A DNA stretch of 64,000 nucleotides from Goekera deserti (GCF_010685995.1 NZ_JAAGWK010000028.1:1-64000); one strand, 5' to 3'. Positions 47,085-56,112 are shown, numbered from the stretch's first letter. The notes: a model not told the origin generated them from the sequence alone. Numbers and translations are program-made.

Positions 47085-47858
47085 TCAGGCCCCGAGCCCG
47101 CGCAGCGCGTCGATGACCGAGTCGGCGGTCGGGTCCTCCAGCTCGCCGGCCAGCAGGCCGTCGGCGAGCAGCACCACGCGGTCGGCGTAGGCGGCGGCCA
47201 CCGGGTCGTGGGTGACCATGACGACGGTCTGCCCGGTCTCCCGCACGCTGCTGCGCAGCAGGCCGAGCACCTCGGCGCCGCTGCGCGAGTCCAGGTTGCC
47301 GGTCGGCTCGTCGGCGAACACGACGTCCGGGCGGGGCAGCAGGGCCCGGGCCACCGCCACCCGCTGCTGCTGGCCCCCGGACAGCTCGTGCGGGCGGTGC
47401 CGCAGCCGGTCGCGCAGGCCGAGCCGGCCCACCACGGAGTCCAACCACGCCGGGTCGGGACGGCGCCCGGCCAGCTGCATGGGCAGCACCATGTTCTCCC
47501 GGGCGTCGAGCACGGGCAGCAGGTTGAAGGACTGGAACACGAAGCCGATCCGGTCGCGGCGCAGCGTCGTCAGCTGCTCGTCGCGCAGCGCGGTCAGCTC
47601 GGTCTCGCCCAGCCACACCTGGCCGGCCGAGGCGCTGTCCAGCCCGGCGAGGCAGTGCATCAGCGTGGACTTGCCCGAGCCGGAGGGCCCCATGATGGCG
47701 GTGAACGCGCCGCGGGCGAACGTGACGTCGACGCCGGCCAGCGCGTGCACCGCCGTCTCACCCCGGCCGTAGGTCTTCTGGAGACCGCTGGCTCGGACGG
47801 CGCTGTCGAACCGGGCAGCAGGCTGCTCGCCGGGGACGGTCATGACGGGGACGGACAC
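47085..47858 (-). CDS. ABC transporter ATP-binding protein (LolD/MacB-like)
   Basis: A 257-residue ATPase. Walker A GPSGSGKST, Q-loop VFQSFNLLP, signature LSGGQQQRVAVARAL, Walker B VVFADEPTGNLDS and switch His in VMVTHD are all intact. GTG at 47858 was chosen because GGAGG stands 4 nt upstream; an internal ATG at 47843 is also possible. It is followed by its FtsX permease. The 228-288 bp upstream holds the palindromic repeats at 48.1 kb, after the response-regulator gene. Confidence 0.94.
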   Translation of the reverse strand: MSVPVMTVPGEQPAARFDSAVRASGLQKTYGRGETAVHALAGVDVTFARGAFTAIMGPSGSGKSTLMHCLAGLDSASAGQVWLGETELTALRDEQLTTLRRDRIGFVFQSFNLLPVLDARENMVLPMQLAGRRPDPAWLDSVVGRLGLRDRLRHRPHELSGGQQQRVAVARALLPRPDVVFADEPTGNLDSRSGAEVLGLLRSSVRETGQTVVMVTHDPVAAAYADRVVLLADGLLAGELEDPTADSVIDALRGLGA

Positions 47859-48028
47859 GGGACCTCCGCAGGGTGGGGCGACCTGGACGGTGCCCACGGT
47901 CCCGCCGCGGGCCGTCATCCCGCGTCGCCGCTGAGGGCGATCCCTGCGCCAGCCGTGCTGCGGCTGTGGGCCGACCCGGCGTCGTCCCGGGGGATGACTC
48001 CCCCTTCCTCGACGTGAGCCCGAAAAGG

Positions 48029-48146
48029 TCAGGGGGAGGGGGACGACCGTGCACCTTCACCTGACTTTCTCCCGAAAGAGTCAGGGGGGAGGGGGACGAC
48101 CGTGCACCTTCACCTGACTTTCTCCCGAAAGAGTCAGGGGGGAGGG
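48029..48146. repeat. 53-bp tandem repeat with CTTTC/GAAAG hairpins
   Basis: Two near-identical ~53-bp units (about 48029-48079 and 48080-48132; the first lacks one G of a G-run) and a partial third unit fill the gap between the response-regulator stop and the ABC ATPase start. Each full unit contains a G-rich run, a shared GACGACCGTGCACCTTCACC stretch, and a hairpin with stem CTTTC/GAAAG, TCCC loop and flanking CTGA/TCAG (48061-48084 and 48114-48137). The hairpins may act as transcription terminators for the two-component operon, or the array may be a mobile palindromic repeat. Confidence 0.8.
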
Positions 48147-48857
48147 TCAGGGCGCGTCGCGCAGCAGGTCGGCGGGCTGGACCAGGCCGGTCCGGTACGC
48201 CAGGACGACGGCCTGCACCCGGTCCCGGGAGCCGGTCTTGGCCAGCACCCGGCCGACGTGGGTCTTGACGGTGGCCTCGCTGACGAACAGCCGGCCGGCG
48301 ATCTCGGTGTTGGTGGCGCCGTAGGCCATCTGCACCAGCACCTCGCGCTCGCGCGGGGTGAGGTCGGGCAGCGTGGGGCCGGCCGGGGTCGCCGACGGCT
48401 CGGCGCGCAGCATCGGCGCGACGTGCTGCAGCAGCCGCCGGGTGGAGCTGGCGGCGATCACCGAGTCCCCCGCGTGCACGGTGCGCACCGCGGCCAGCAT
48501 GTCCTCCGGGGCGGCGTCCTTGAGCAGGAAGCCGCTGGCCCCGGCCCCGATCGCGGCCAGCACGTACTCGTCGAGGTCGAAGGTGGTGAGCACCAGCACC
48601 CGCGGCGGCTCGGGCAGCGCGGTGACCCGGCGGGTGGCCTCGATGCCGTCGGTGCCGGGCATGCGCACGTCCATCAGCACCACGTCGGCGACGGTGGAGC
48701 GCAGCAGGCTGAGCGCGGAGTCGCCGTCGCCGGCCTCGCCGACGACGGTGAGGTCGGGCTGGGAGTCGATGACCATGCGGAAGCCGGCACGGACCATCTG
48801 CTGGTCGTCGACGAGCACGACCCGGATCGGCCGGCTCGTGCCCGGGGCGGCGGTCAT
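48147..48857 (-). CDS. NarL/LuxR-type response regulator
   Basis: A 236-residue regulator. The receiver domain has acidic Asp17/Asp18 (VLVDDQQMVRAG), the phosphoacceptor Asp63 (VVLMDVRMPG) and the conserved Lys in GFLLKDAAPED. The C-terminal helix-turn-helix is LTPREREVLVQMAYGATNTEIAGRLFVSEATVKTHVGRVLAKTG. Its ATG overlaps the stop of the kinase gene, so the two proteins form a cognate pair. A hairpin array follows the stop. Confidence 0.95.
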   Translation of the reverse strand: MTAAPGTSRPIRVVLVDDQQMVRAGFRMVIDSQPDLTVVGEAGDGDSALSLLRSTVADVVLMDVRMPGTDGIEATRRVTALPEPPRVLVLTTFDLDEYVLAAIGAGASGFLLKDAAPEDMLAAVRTVHAGDSVIAASSTRRLLQHVAPMLRAEPSATPAGPTLPDLTPREREVLVQMAYGATNTEIAGRLFVSEATVKTHVGRVLAKTGSRDRVQAVVLAYRTGLVQPADLLRDAP

Positions 48858-50134
48858 CGACGCGGACGGTAGGGCAGGGCGGCGTGCACGCCGAAGCCGC
48901 CGCCCGGCCGCGGGCCCGCCTCCAGCCGCCCGCCGTGCAGCTCGGCCCGCTCCCGCATGCCGAGCAGGCCGTGGCCGGTGCCCTCGGGGCCGTCCAGCGC
49001 GGCCGCGGCGCCGCGGCCGTCGTCGAGCACCGACAGCTCCAGTGCCTCCTCCCGCCAGTGCAGCCGCACCCACGCGCGAGTGGCCGGCCCGGCGTGCTTG
49101 AGCACGTTGGTCAGCGACTCCTGCACGATCCGGTAGACGGCCAGCTGCGGGCCGGCGGCCAGCTCGTGCGGGGCCCCCTCGACGATCAGGTCGACGTCGA
49201 CCCCGCTGGCGCGCACGTCCTCGACCAGCCCGTCGACGGCGGCGACGTCCGGCTGCGGGGAGTAGTCGGTCGCACCGCCCTGCCCGTGGACCCCACCTGC
49301 CGCGGTGCCGTCGCGGAGCACGCCGAGCAGCGAGCGCATGTCGGCCAGCGCCTGCCGGCCGGTGTCGGCGATCGTCTCCAGCGCGGCCGTCGCCGCCGCC
49401 GCGTCGGTGCGTCCGGCGTAGCGGCCGCCGTCGGCCTGGGCGATGACCACCGACAGGGAGTGCGCGACGACGTCGTGCATCTCCCGGGCGATCCGGGCAC
49501 GCTCGGCGATGGCCGCCAGCCGGATCTCCTGGTCGTGCTCCAGCTCCAGCAGCCGGGCGCGGTCCTGCAGGTCGGTCAGGTGGCGCAACCGGGACCGGCG
49601 GACGCTGCCCAGCGCCCAGCTGGCCAGCACCAGCACCGAGATGGCGACGGCGCTGACGAAGGCGCCCTGCAGGTCGTAGATGCTGCTGGGCAGCCCGTTG
49701 GCGTACGTGTCGCCGTCGAAGCTCTGGGTGGTCCCGTAGTAGATGCCGGTGAAGTACCGCAGCGCCGCCAGGCCCGCGCCGGCGATCCCGGCCGCCAGCC
49801 CGGCTCGGCGGGCCCAGGTCGGCGCGTAGGCCGCCAGCGCGTACACCATCGCCAGCACGGCGACGTTCGAGACCAGGAACTGCTCGCTCACCACCAGCTC
49901 GAGCAGGCCCCCGGCGAGGACGACGAACCCGGCGGCGACCGGTGCCCGCCGTCGCCAGGCCAGCGGGACGACGAGCAGGCAGGTGACCGCGAAGCCGGCG
50001 AACGGGTCGGCGCCGACCGCGGTCGCCGAGCCCACGGTGAGCAGGAACAGCAGGCCGGCGAGCAGGGAGTCGACCAGGAACGGGTGCTGCCGCAGCGAGG
50101 TCGCGGCCCGCTCCAGCACCGACTCCTCCGCCAC
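48854..50134 (-). CDS. NarL-family sensor histidine kinase
   Basis: A 426-residue kinase with about five hydrophobic segments in residues 20-175, followed by a HisKA_3 dimerisation domain with phosphoacceptor His220 in REMHDVVAHSLSVV. The ATPase domain has QESLTNVLKHAG, LDDGRG and GHGLLGMRERAELHGG. The GTG at 50134 was chosen as the first start after an AAGGTCGG-type site; further upstream in-frame sequence looks non-coding. The stimulus is unknown; the adjacent FtsX transporter suggests envelope stress or an antimicrobial peptide. Confidence 0.9.
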   Translation of the reverse strand: MAEESVLERAATSLRQHPFLVDSLLAGLLFLLTVGSATAVGADPFAGFAVTCLLVVPLAWRRRAPVAAGFVVLAGGLLELVVSEQFLVSNVAVLAMVYALAAYAPTWARRAGLAAGIAGAGLAALRYFTGIYYGTTQSFDGDTYANGLPSSIYDLQGAFVSAVAISVLVLASWALGSVRRSRLRHLTDLQDRARLLELEHDQEIRLAAIAERARIAREMHDVVAHSLSVVIAQADGGRYAGRTDAAAATAALETIADTGRQALADMRSLLGVLRDGTAAGGVHGQGGATDYSPQPDVAAVDGLVEDVRASGVDVDLIVEGAPHELAAGPQLAVYRIVQESLTNVLKHAGPATRAWVRLHWREEALELSVLDDGRGAAAALDGPEGTGHGLLGMRERAELHGGRLEAGPRPGGGFGVHAALPYRPRR

Positions 50135-50214
50135 CCCGCCGACCTTAGGCAGCGGCGGTGCGGCTGTCGTCGTCCCCCGGGGTGACGTGGTCTGCGACCC
50201 GGGGAGGAGGCCGG

Positions 50215-50907
50215 TCAGCGCGGCCCGATCGAGATGCCGTCCGGTCGGACGTGGAACACCACGTGCGAGAGGTCGGGGGCGTGGCCGTCGGCGTCCAGCT
50301 CGTGCCGGGGGTGGGTGGCGCCGACGGCGAGGGTGGCGCACCCGGCGGCCCGGCCCGCGGCGAGCCCCGCGGGTGCGTCCTCCACGACCAGGCAGCGGCG
50401 CGGGTCGGCGCCGAGCCGCTCGGCGGCCAGCAGGAACGGGTCCGGGTGCGGCTTGCCGCGGGCGACGTCGTCCACGGTGACGATCTCGGCCGGCGCGGCC
50501 AGGCCCGAACCCGCGAGCCGGGAGGCCAGCAGCTCGCGGGTGCAGGAGGTGACGATCGCGACCCGGTCGCCGGGCAGCGTGGCCAGCGTCTCGGCGGTGC
50601 CGGGCAGCAGCTCGATGCCCGCGGCCGCCATCGCGGTCTCCAGCTCGGCGATGCGCCGCACCCCGGCGTCGACCTGGTCGGCCGGCAGCAGCTCGCTGAT
50701 GATCCGCACCGCCGGCAGCCCGCCCAGGCCGGTCATCCGGGCCGGGTCGACGTGGTGCTCGGCCGCCCAGTCGGCCCACGCCCGCAGCGCGCCGGGCATG
50801 GAGTCGATCAGCGTGCCGTCCATGTCGAACAGCACCGCGTCGAAGGTGCGCACCGTCAACGAGCCGAGGTCGGCGCCTGCCGGGCGGGTGTCGTCGTCCG
50901 AGGTCAC
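50215..50907 (-). CDS. HAD-superfamily sugar-phosphatase-like protein
   Basis: A 230-residue HAD phosphatase of the beta-phosphoglucomutase-like group. Motif I is FDAVLFDMDGTLIDSMPGA, motif II is IVTSCT, motif III Lys is in ARGKPHPDPFLLA and motif IV is VVEDAPAGLAAG. The helical cap lies between motifs I and II. It starts with GTG at 50907, just after GGGCCGGTGACC-type sequence without a strong ribosome site, so a start slightly downstream is possible. Substrate unknown. Confidence 0.88.
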   Translation of the reverse strand: MTSDDDTRPAGADLGSLTVRTFDAVLFDMDGTLIDSMPGALRAWADWAAEHHVDPARMTGLGGLPAVRIISELLPADQVDAGVRRIAELETAMAAAGIELLPGTAETLATLPGDRVAIVTSCTRELLASRLAGSGLAAPAEIVTVDDVARGKPHPDPFLLAAERLGADPRRCLVVEDAPAGLAAGRAAGCATLAVGATHPRHELDADGHAPDLSHVVFHVRPDGISIGPR

Positions 50908-51094
50908 CGGCCCATGGTGACAACCGGGCAGGTGCGGCGGCGAGCCGGTACGGGTGGGGCCGGTGGTACGCGGGCCCCTGGTGTCACCGCGCTCGGAGCA
51001 AGAGCCACCTCTGCGTGCCGATAGGTGCACACGCCCTCGGTTGCCCGAGACCAGGTCGCCCCCGACGTGCACCCCTCATCTGGAGCTGATCCCC

Positions 51095-52726
51095 ATGACC
51101 GCCGCCCACCGCCGTCCTCCCGTCGGACCGGTCGTCGCCGACCGTCCGGCGGGTCGCTCGGGCTGGTTCGCCGACCGCTCCCTGTCGGCCAAGATCGGGG
51201 TGCTGGCGGCCGGCATCGGGCTGGCGGTCGGGGGCGTGCTCGCCTCCCAGATCGTGAGCAACGGCCGGGTCGTCGACGCCGGGGCCTCGCTGTCGAGCAC
51301 GCACGCCTCCAACGAGCTCGTGCTGCAGGCCGACACCCGCTCCGCGGAGATGCTCATCGACGCCTACGGCGTCCTGGTCCGCCCCGACACCGCCGCCGTG
51401 GTCGCCGAGGCGACCGAGGACGCGGCCAGCCTGGAGGCGTTCCTGACCCAGCTGGACGCGCTGCCGCTGACCGGCGAGGGCGCCGCGGACCGGGACGAGC
51501 TGACCTCGACCCTGCGGCAGTTCTCGACCACCATCACCGACTACGTGGCCCTGGCCGCCCGCGACCGCCCGGCCGCGGTGGCGACCTGGACCGACATCCA
51601 GGCCGCGGACGAGCGCACCGACGGCGTGGTCGACGCGGCGAAGGAGACGCTGCAGGTGGCGGTCGCGGCCGCCCAGGCGGTCCAGGACGAGGCGGTGAGC
51701 ACCGGGGAGCGGGTCAGCTGGCTGACCGTGCTGGTGTGCCTGCTCGTGCTGGGGCCCCTGCTGCTCGCGACGTGGCGGTCGCTGGTCCCGCCGATGCGGC
51801 GGCTGCAGGACTCCCTGCACGCGATGTCGGCCGGCGACCTCACCGTGGCCGCGGGCATCTCCTCCCGGGACGAGGTGGGGCGCACGGCCGGCGCCCTGGA
51901 CGAGGCCCAGCAGGCACTGCGGGCGCTGATGACCTCCGTGGTCCGCTCGGCCGAGCAGGTGGCCACGGCGTCGGAGGGGCTGTCCGCGGCGTCCGCGCAG
52001 ATCTCCACGTCGGCCGAGGAGACCTCCGCCCAGTCGGCGGTGGTGGCCGCCGCGGCGGACGAGGTGTCCCGCAACGTGGGCACCGTGGCGGCCGGCGCCG
52101 ACCAGATGGGCGCCTCCATCCGGGAGATCTCGCACAACGCCAACGAGGCGGCCCGGGTGGCCTCGACCGCGGTGTCCGAGGCGTCGACGACGAACACCAC
52201 CGTGCTGAAGCTGGGGGAGTCGAGCCGGGAGATCGGGGACGTGGTCAAGCTGATCACCTCGATCGCGGAGCAGACGAACCTGCTGGCGTTGAACGCGACG
52301 ATCGAGGCGGCGCGGGCGGGGGAGATGGGCAAGGGGTTCGCGGTGGTGGCCAACGAGGTGAAGGAGTTGGCGCAGGAGACGGCGCGGGCGACGGAGGAGA
52401 TCTCGCGTCGGGTGGTGGCGATCCAGGGGGACACGACGGGTGCGGCGGAGGCGATCGGCCGGATCTCGGAGATCATCGGGTCGATCAACGACTACCAGTT
52501 GACCATCGCCAGCGCCGTGGAGGAGCAGACGGCGACCACGCAGGAGATGAGCCGCTCGGTGGCCGAGGCCGCCTCGGGCGCGGGGGAGATCGCGCTGAAC
52601 ATCACCGGTGTCAGCGCCGCCGCGACGTCGACCACCCAGGCGCTCACCCACACCCGGGAGGCCGTCGACGAGCTGAGCCGGATGGCCGGCGAGCTGCGCG
52701 GGTCGGTCGCCGCCTTCACCTACTGA
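51095..52726 (+). CDS. methyl-accepting chemotaxis protein 2
   Basis: A 543-residue chemoreceptor with a basic, Pro-rich N-terminus, helix 1 ([21 protein letters not shown]), a ~150-residue helical sensor, helix 2 ([20 protein letters not shown]), a HAMP domain ([21 protein letters not shown]) and the signalling hairpin [53 protein letters not shown] lies 10 nt before the ATG. The hairpin protein sequence is almost identical to chemoreceptor 1, but from about 52208 to 52502 this gene uses G-ending and TTG codons where the paralogue uses C-ending ones. The 187 bp upstream separates it from the divergent HAD gene. Confidence 0.93.
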   Translation: MTAAHRRPPVGPVVADRPAGRSGWFADRSLSAKIGVLAAGIGLAVGGVLASQIVSNGRVVDAGASLSSTHASNELVLQADTRSAEMLIDAYGVLVRPDTAAVVAEATEDAASLEAFLTQLDALPLTGEGAADRDELTSTLRQFSTTITDYVALAARDRPAAVATWTDIQAADERTDGVVDAAKETLQVAVAAAQAVQDEAVSTGERVSWLTVLVCLLVLGPLLLATWRSLVPPMRRLQDSLHAMSAGDLTVAAGISSRDEVGRTAGALDEAQQALRALMTSVVRSAEQVATASEGLSAASAQISTSAEETSAQSAVVAAAADEVSRNVGTVAAGADQMGASIREISHNANEAARVASTAVSEASTTNTTVLKLGESSREIGDVVKLITSIAEQTNLLALNATIEAARAGEMGKGFAVVANEVKELAQETARATEEISRRVVAIQGDTTGAAEAIGRISEIIGSINDYQLTIASAVEEQTATTQEMSRSVAEAASGAGEIALNITGVSAAATSTTQALTHTREAVDELSRMAGELRGSVAAFTY

Positions 52727-52739
52727 CGGCTCGCCGGGT

Positions 52740-52772
52740 GCGTGGCCGGCCGTGGGCTGCGGCAGGCCACGC
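52740..52772. terminator. bidirectional hairpin between chemoreceptor 2 and the Ni/Co transporter
   Basis: GCGTGGCC at 52740-52747 pairs with GGCCACGC at 52765-52772 across a G-rich 17-nt loop, in the 48-bp gap between two convergent genes. No T-tract is present. Position suggests a shared terminator. Confidence 0.55.
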
Positions 52773-52774
52773 GC

Positions 52775-54622
52775 TCAGCCGAGCAGGACCCCGCGGACGG
52801 CGAGGGTGAGACCGACCAGCAGCACCAGGGACGCGGTGAGCACCGGCAGGGCGCGGGCCAGCCGGGGCAGCAGGCCGCGGCGGCCCCAGGCCTCGGCACG
52901 CTGCTGCAGCCGCCCCCGCAGGCGCACCAGCAACAGGCCGACGGCGGTCAGCGTGCCGGCCATGCCCAGGCCGTAGGCGAGCACCAGCAGCACGCCGAAG
53001 ACGGTGCGGCCCAGGCCGATCGAGCCGAGCAGCACGATCAGCGCCGAGGGGCTGGGCACCAGCCCGCCCGCGATGCCCATGCCGACCAGCCCGCCGCGGC
53101 CGAGGGTGGCGGTACCCGGCCCGTGCGTGTGCCCGCCCGGCCCGTGGCTGTGACCGCCGGACCACCAGCCCCCGTGCCCGTGCCCGTGGTCGTGGTGCGC
53201 GTGGTCGTGGTGCGCGTGGTCGTGGTGCCCGTGGTCGTGTGAGTGGTGCTCGTGGTCGCCGTGGTCGTGCCCGCGGTCGCCATGCGGGTGGTCGTGGTCG
53301 TGGTCGTGGTCGTGCGGGTGCGGGTGCGGGTGCGGGTGCGGGTGGTCGTGGTCCCATGGCCCTTTTCGCGAAAGTGGCCGTTCGTGTGGGTGGTCGTGGT
53401 CGTGGTCGTGGTCGTGGTCCCGTGGCCCTTTTCGCGGGAATGGCCGTTCGTGCGGGTGGTCGACGACTGGGGCGGTGGCGACACCACCACCCGCGCTCCC
53501 GTGCACGACGGCCGGGTGCGCCGTGGCGGCGGCGAGGGCGGGCTCCTGCACGGCGGGCGGGGAGGCGGCAGAGCCGTGGCCGGCCAGCCACCGCGGGACG
53601 GCGCCGCGGAGCATGGCGACGCCGATGCCGGCCACGAGCAGCCCGCTCACCACGCCGAGCCAGCGGATCACCTGGTCGCCGGCCAGCGAGCTCGACGCGG
53701 AGATGGCCAGCCCGAGGGCCAGCACGCCGGCGGTGTGCGTGGCGGTGACGGTCGCCCCGACGGTCACCGCGTCGCGCGGTCGACCGTCCCGGCCGGCGAG
53801 GTAGGCGGCCATGACCGTCTTGCCGTGGCCGGGCAGCAGGGCGTGCCCGCAGCCCAGCAGCACGGCCAGCAGCACCGCGAGGGTGCCCACCAGCGGGGTC
53901 AGCTCGCGGTCGCCGATCAGGTCCTCGAGCCGGCGGTCCAGCGCGGCGACGGCGTTGCTGAACGGGTCGCCGGAGGCGGTGGACACTGAGGCCGCGCCGC
54001 CGGTGTTGGTGCCCGGCTCGGTCGCCACGCTGAACGAGCGCACGTCCAGCGGGGAGGCCAGCAGGTCGACCGGGTAGCTGCGCAGCTGGTCGGTGCTGCT
54101 CTCGACCGGCACGGGGGAGTCGACGAGCCGGACGCCGTCGCCGTCGGCGGTCATCTCCCGCCAGCCCACCCGGTCGGCCAGGTAGTCGTCACTGACGCTG
54201 ACCGAGGCCGGGCCGTCGAGCGCCGCGTCGCCGTGGGCGGTGCAGGTGAGCCGCAGCGTCGGCAGCCCGGCGGCGCCGGGGATGCTCTCCAGCTGGGCGC
54301 CGTCGGACTCCCAGCGCACGTCGGCGCCGTCCACCTGCACCCGCACGGCCGCGGTGAGGGCCGCGCACTCGGTGGTGGCGGCGGCGTCCAGCTGCTCCGC
54401 CGTCGGGGTGCCGTCGGGTGCGATGGACTGCAGTGCCTGCGCGGTGGGGATCTCCGCCCGGTCGAGGACGGCGGTCAGGTCGACCCGGTCGGGGGAGAAC
54501 TGCAGGTGGTCGGCGTGGTTGACGGTGAAGTTGCCCAGCGGGTGGGCCTGCGCGGTGCCGGGCGCGGCCAGCGCGAGGACGCCGGCCCCCAGGGCGACGG
54601 CGACGACCCGGCAGCCCCTCAC
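52775..54622 (-). CDS. NicO/RcnA-type nickel-cobalt transporter with His-rich loop
   Basis: A 615-residue membrane protein. A signal-like N-terminus (VVAVALGAGVLALAAPGTAQAHPLGNFTVNHADHL) leads into a ~200-residue extracytoplasmic beta-rich domain. Six hydrophobic helices follow, with HALLPGHGKTVMAAYLAG, TVGATVTATHTAGVLALG and PSPSALIVLLGSIGLGR, signatures of the NicO/UreH-like metal transport family. Between helices lies a ~150-residue loop packed with His and Asp, interrupted by two HERP-x-x-RKGP peptides encoded by palindromic DNA. The GTG overlaps the TPR gene stop. Nickel transport is plausible because the urease in this genome needs it, but direction and metal are unproved. Confidence 0.85.
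   Translation of the reverse strand: MRGCRVVAVALGAGVLALAAPGTAQAHPLGNFTVNHADHLQFSPDRVDLTAVLDRAEIPTAQALQSIAPDGTPTAEQLDAAATTECAALTAAVRVQVDGADVRWESDGAQLESIPGAAGLPTLRLTCTAHGDAALDGPASVSVSDDYLADRVGWREMTADGDGVRLVDSPVPVESSTDQLRSYPVDLLASPLDVRSFSVATEPGTNTGGAASVSTASGDPFSNAVAALDRRLEDLIGDRELTPLVGTLAVLLAVLLGCGHALLPGHGKTVMAAYLAGRDGRPRDAVTVGATVTATHTAGVLALGLAISASSSLAGDQVIRWLGVVSGLLVAGIGVAMLRGAVPRWLAGHGSAASPPAVQEPALAAATAHPAVVHGSAGGGVATAPVVDHPHERPFPRKGPRDHDHDHDHDHPHERPLSRKGPWDHDHPHPHPHPHPHDHDHDHDHPHGDRGHDHGDHEHHSHDHGHHDHAHHDHAHHDHGHGHGGWWSGGHSHGPGGHTHGPGTATLGRGGLVGMGIAGGLVPSPSALIVLLGSIGLGRTVFGVLLVLAYGLGMAGTLTAVGLLLVRLRGRLQQRAEAWGRRGLLPRLARALPVLTASLVLLVGLTLAVRGVLLG
53358..53445. repeat. two in-frame copies of the GGCC palindromic element
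   Basis: Units at 53358-53379 and 53424-53445 have arms GGCCCTTT and AARTGGCC around a TCGCG centre, 66 bp apart (a multiple of three). Both are read in frame and give HERPFPRKGPR and HERPLSRKGPW inside the His/Asp loop of the Ni/Co transporter. Each is followed by GTTCGTGYGGGTGGT, which extends the similarity to about 37 bp. Confidence 0.85.
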
Positions 54623-55935
54623 GGCCGGCCGCCGAGGGAGTCGAGCAGCGCCTGGGCGCGCGGTGCGTGCAGCGGGGAGAAGTACGGGTTCACGTCCAGT
54701 GCCCGGCCCAGCGAGGCGCGCGCCTCGGCGGTCATGCCGAGCGCGGCCTCGATGGTCCCGCGGTGGTAGAGGAACAGGGCGCTCTCCCGGCCGGTCGAGG
54801 TCGACTGCTGGGCCAGCGGCAGCGCCTCGGCGTCCCGGCCGGCGGCGTGCAGCGCCCAGGCGAGCGCGTTCTGCGAGTCGGTGTTCTGCCGGCGCCCGTA
54901 CTCCGTGGTCGCCGCGGCCACCGCGGCCGCCGGGTCGCCGTGGTCGGCGGCGAACAGCGCGGTGGACAGGTCGTCGGTGACGCCGTTGCCGGCGAACAGC
55001 TGCTGCACGGTGGTGACCAGGGCGTATTGCTGGCGCGCCTCGTCCAGGCGGCCCAGGCTCTCCAGGTACTCCCCGTACTCGACCAGGTGCTCGGGCAGCG
55101 GGCGGGCGTCGACGACCGACCGGAAGCCGGCGAGCGCGGCGTCGGTGTCACCGCGGGCGGCGTCCACCCGGGCCTGGACCAGCAACAGCTCCGGTGAGGT
55201 GGGCGCGGTGCGCAGCCCGGCGGTGACCTGCTCGGCGGCGCCGTCGAGGTCGCCGGTGGAGAACGCCAGCGCTGCGAGGTACGTGCGGCAGTAGGCCTCG
55301 TCGCCGCCGTCCTGGGCGATCGCGAGGGCCTGTTCCAGGGCGGCGCGGGCGCCGGGCAGGTCGCCGCGGAGCTCGGCGTCGTAGGAGACGCGGGTGAACG
55401 AGGCGACGCCGGGACGCAGCTCGACCATCCGCTGCACGGCCTCGCCGGCGCCGGTCAGGTCACCGAGCTGGGTACGGGCGTCGGTCAGGACGCCCCAGGC
55501 GGTCGCGCTGTAGGAGTTGATCTCCAGGGCCCGGGTGGCCAGGTCGGCTGCGGCGCCGAAGTCGTGCCGGGCGTTGGCCAGGGCGCCCTGCCCGGTCAGC
55601 GCGGCGTCGTTGCCGTCCGGGCGCAGGGTGAGCGACTGGGCGAGCGCACCGTCGGCGAGCTCGTAGTACGACGGGTCGGCGCTGATCCGGGCCTGCTCGA
55701 CGTAGGCCGACCCGAGCTGGGCCCAGGTGACCCAGTCGCCGGGCACCTCGTCCAGGCGCTGCTGGGCGGCGGTGATGGCGGCGGTGAGCGGGTCGACGGC
55801 GTCGGCCGCGGGGGCGACCGGGGCGTCGGCGGTGGTGGCCTGCCCGTCGTGGACCACGGTGTACCAGCCACCGACCGAGACGACCAGGAGCAGTGCGCCG
55901 GCCAGCACGGCGGCGATCGCGGTCCGGCGGCGCAT
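54619..55935 (-). CDS. membrane-anchored TPR protein
   Basis: A 438-residue protein with an N-terminal anchor (IAAVLAGALLLVVSVGGWYTVV) and then tetratricopeptide-type helical repeats over most of its length, for example VTWAQLGSAYVEQARI, AADLATRALEINSYSATAWGVLTDAR, PELLLVQARVDAARGDTDAALAGF and ESALFLYHRGTIEAALGMTAEARASLGRALDVNPYF. It probably faces outward and scaffolds protein interactions. It is the middle gene of DUF4331-TPR-NicO, overlapping the transporter start. A GTG two codons upstream (55941) is an alternative start. Confidence 0.85.
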   Translation of the reverse strand: MRRRTAIAAVLAGALLLVVSVGGWYTVVHDGQATTADAPVAPAADAVDPLTAAITAAQQRLDEVPGDWVTWAQLGSAYVEQARISADPSYYELADGALAQSLTLRPDGNDAALTGQGALANARHDFGAAADLATRALEINSYSATAWGVLTDARTQLGDLTGAGEAVQRMVELRPGVASFTRVSYDAELRGDLPGARAALEQALAIAQDGGDEAYCRTYLAALAFSTGDLDGAAEQVTAGLRTAPTSPELLLVQARVDAARGDTDAALAGFRSVVDARPLPEHLVEYGEYLESLGRLDEARQQYALVTTVQQLFAGNGVTDDLSTALFAADHGDPAAAVAAATTEYGRRQNTDSQNALAWALHAAGRDAEALPLAQQSTSTGRESALFLYHRGTIEAALGMTAEARASLGRALDVNPYFSPLHAPRAQALLDSLGGRP

Positions 55936-56026
55936 GGTCACGGGTCTCCAGGGGCTGGGTCCGGGGTGGCTGGGTCCGGGGGCGGGGCGGGTTCCGTGCG
56001 GCGGGCTCGGTGGCCGAGGGCGGGCA

Positions 56027-56065
56027 CGGTCATGGGGTGCGGCGTGACGCCGCACCCCATGACCG
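56027..56065 (-). terminator. 18-bp hairpin between the DUF4331 and TPR genes
   Basis: A perfect 18-bp inverted repeat (arm core GGTCATGGGGTGCGGCG) with a 3-nt loop lies after the DUF4331 stop and before the TPR start. No T-tract follows on the minus strand. It may partially terminate transcription so that the secreted protein is made in excess of the two downstream membrane proteins, or it may protect the 3' end of the first mRNA. Confidence 0.7.
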
Positions 56066-56112
56066 GTGTGCTCACCCGGCGGGTCGAACCGCCAGGACCA
56101 CGCTGTCGTGGA

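Noticed and set aside
43573-47616. A 1347-codon minus-strand frame
   Set aside because: Only its last 289 codons (43573-44442) look like protein; the rest is the wrong frame of the FtsX permease gene.
44445-48017. A 1190-codon open frame on the plus strand opposite the FtsX and ABC ATPase genes
   Set aside because: It is a GC-driven shadow: composition is Gln/Arg/Gly/His-rich without domains, and the minus strand carries complete ABC transporter motifs.
48029-48146. CRISPR array
   Set aside because: There are only two and a partial unit, the whole 53-bp unit is repeated without unique spacers, and no cas genes are nearby.
53143-53420. Tandem-repeat locus in the Ni/Co transporter as a separate non-coding repeat
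   Set aside because: The GTCGTGGT-type repetition is the coding sequence of a His/Asp-rich metal-binding loop; only the two palindromic units in it look like inserted DNA.
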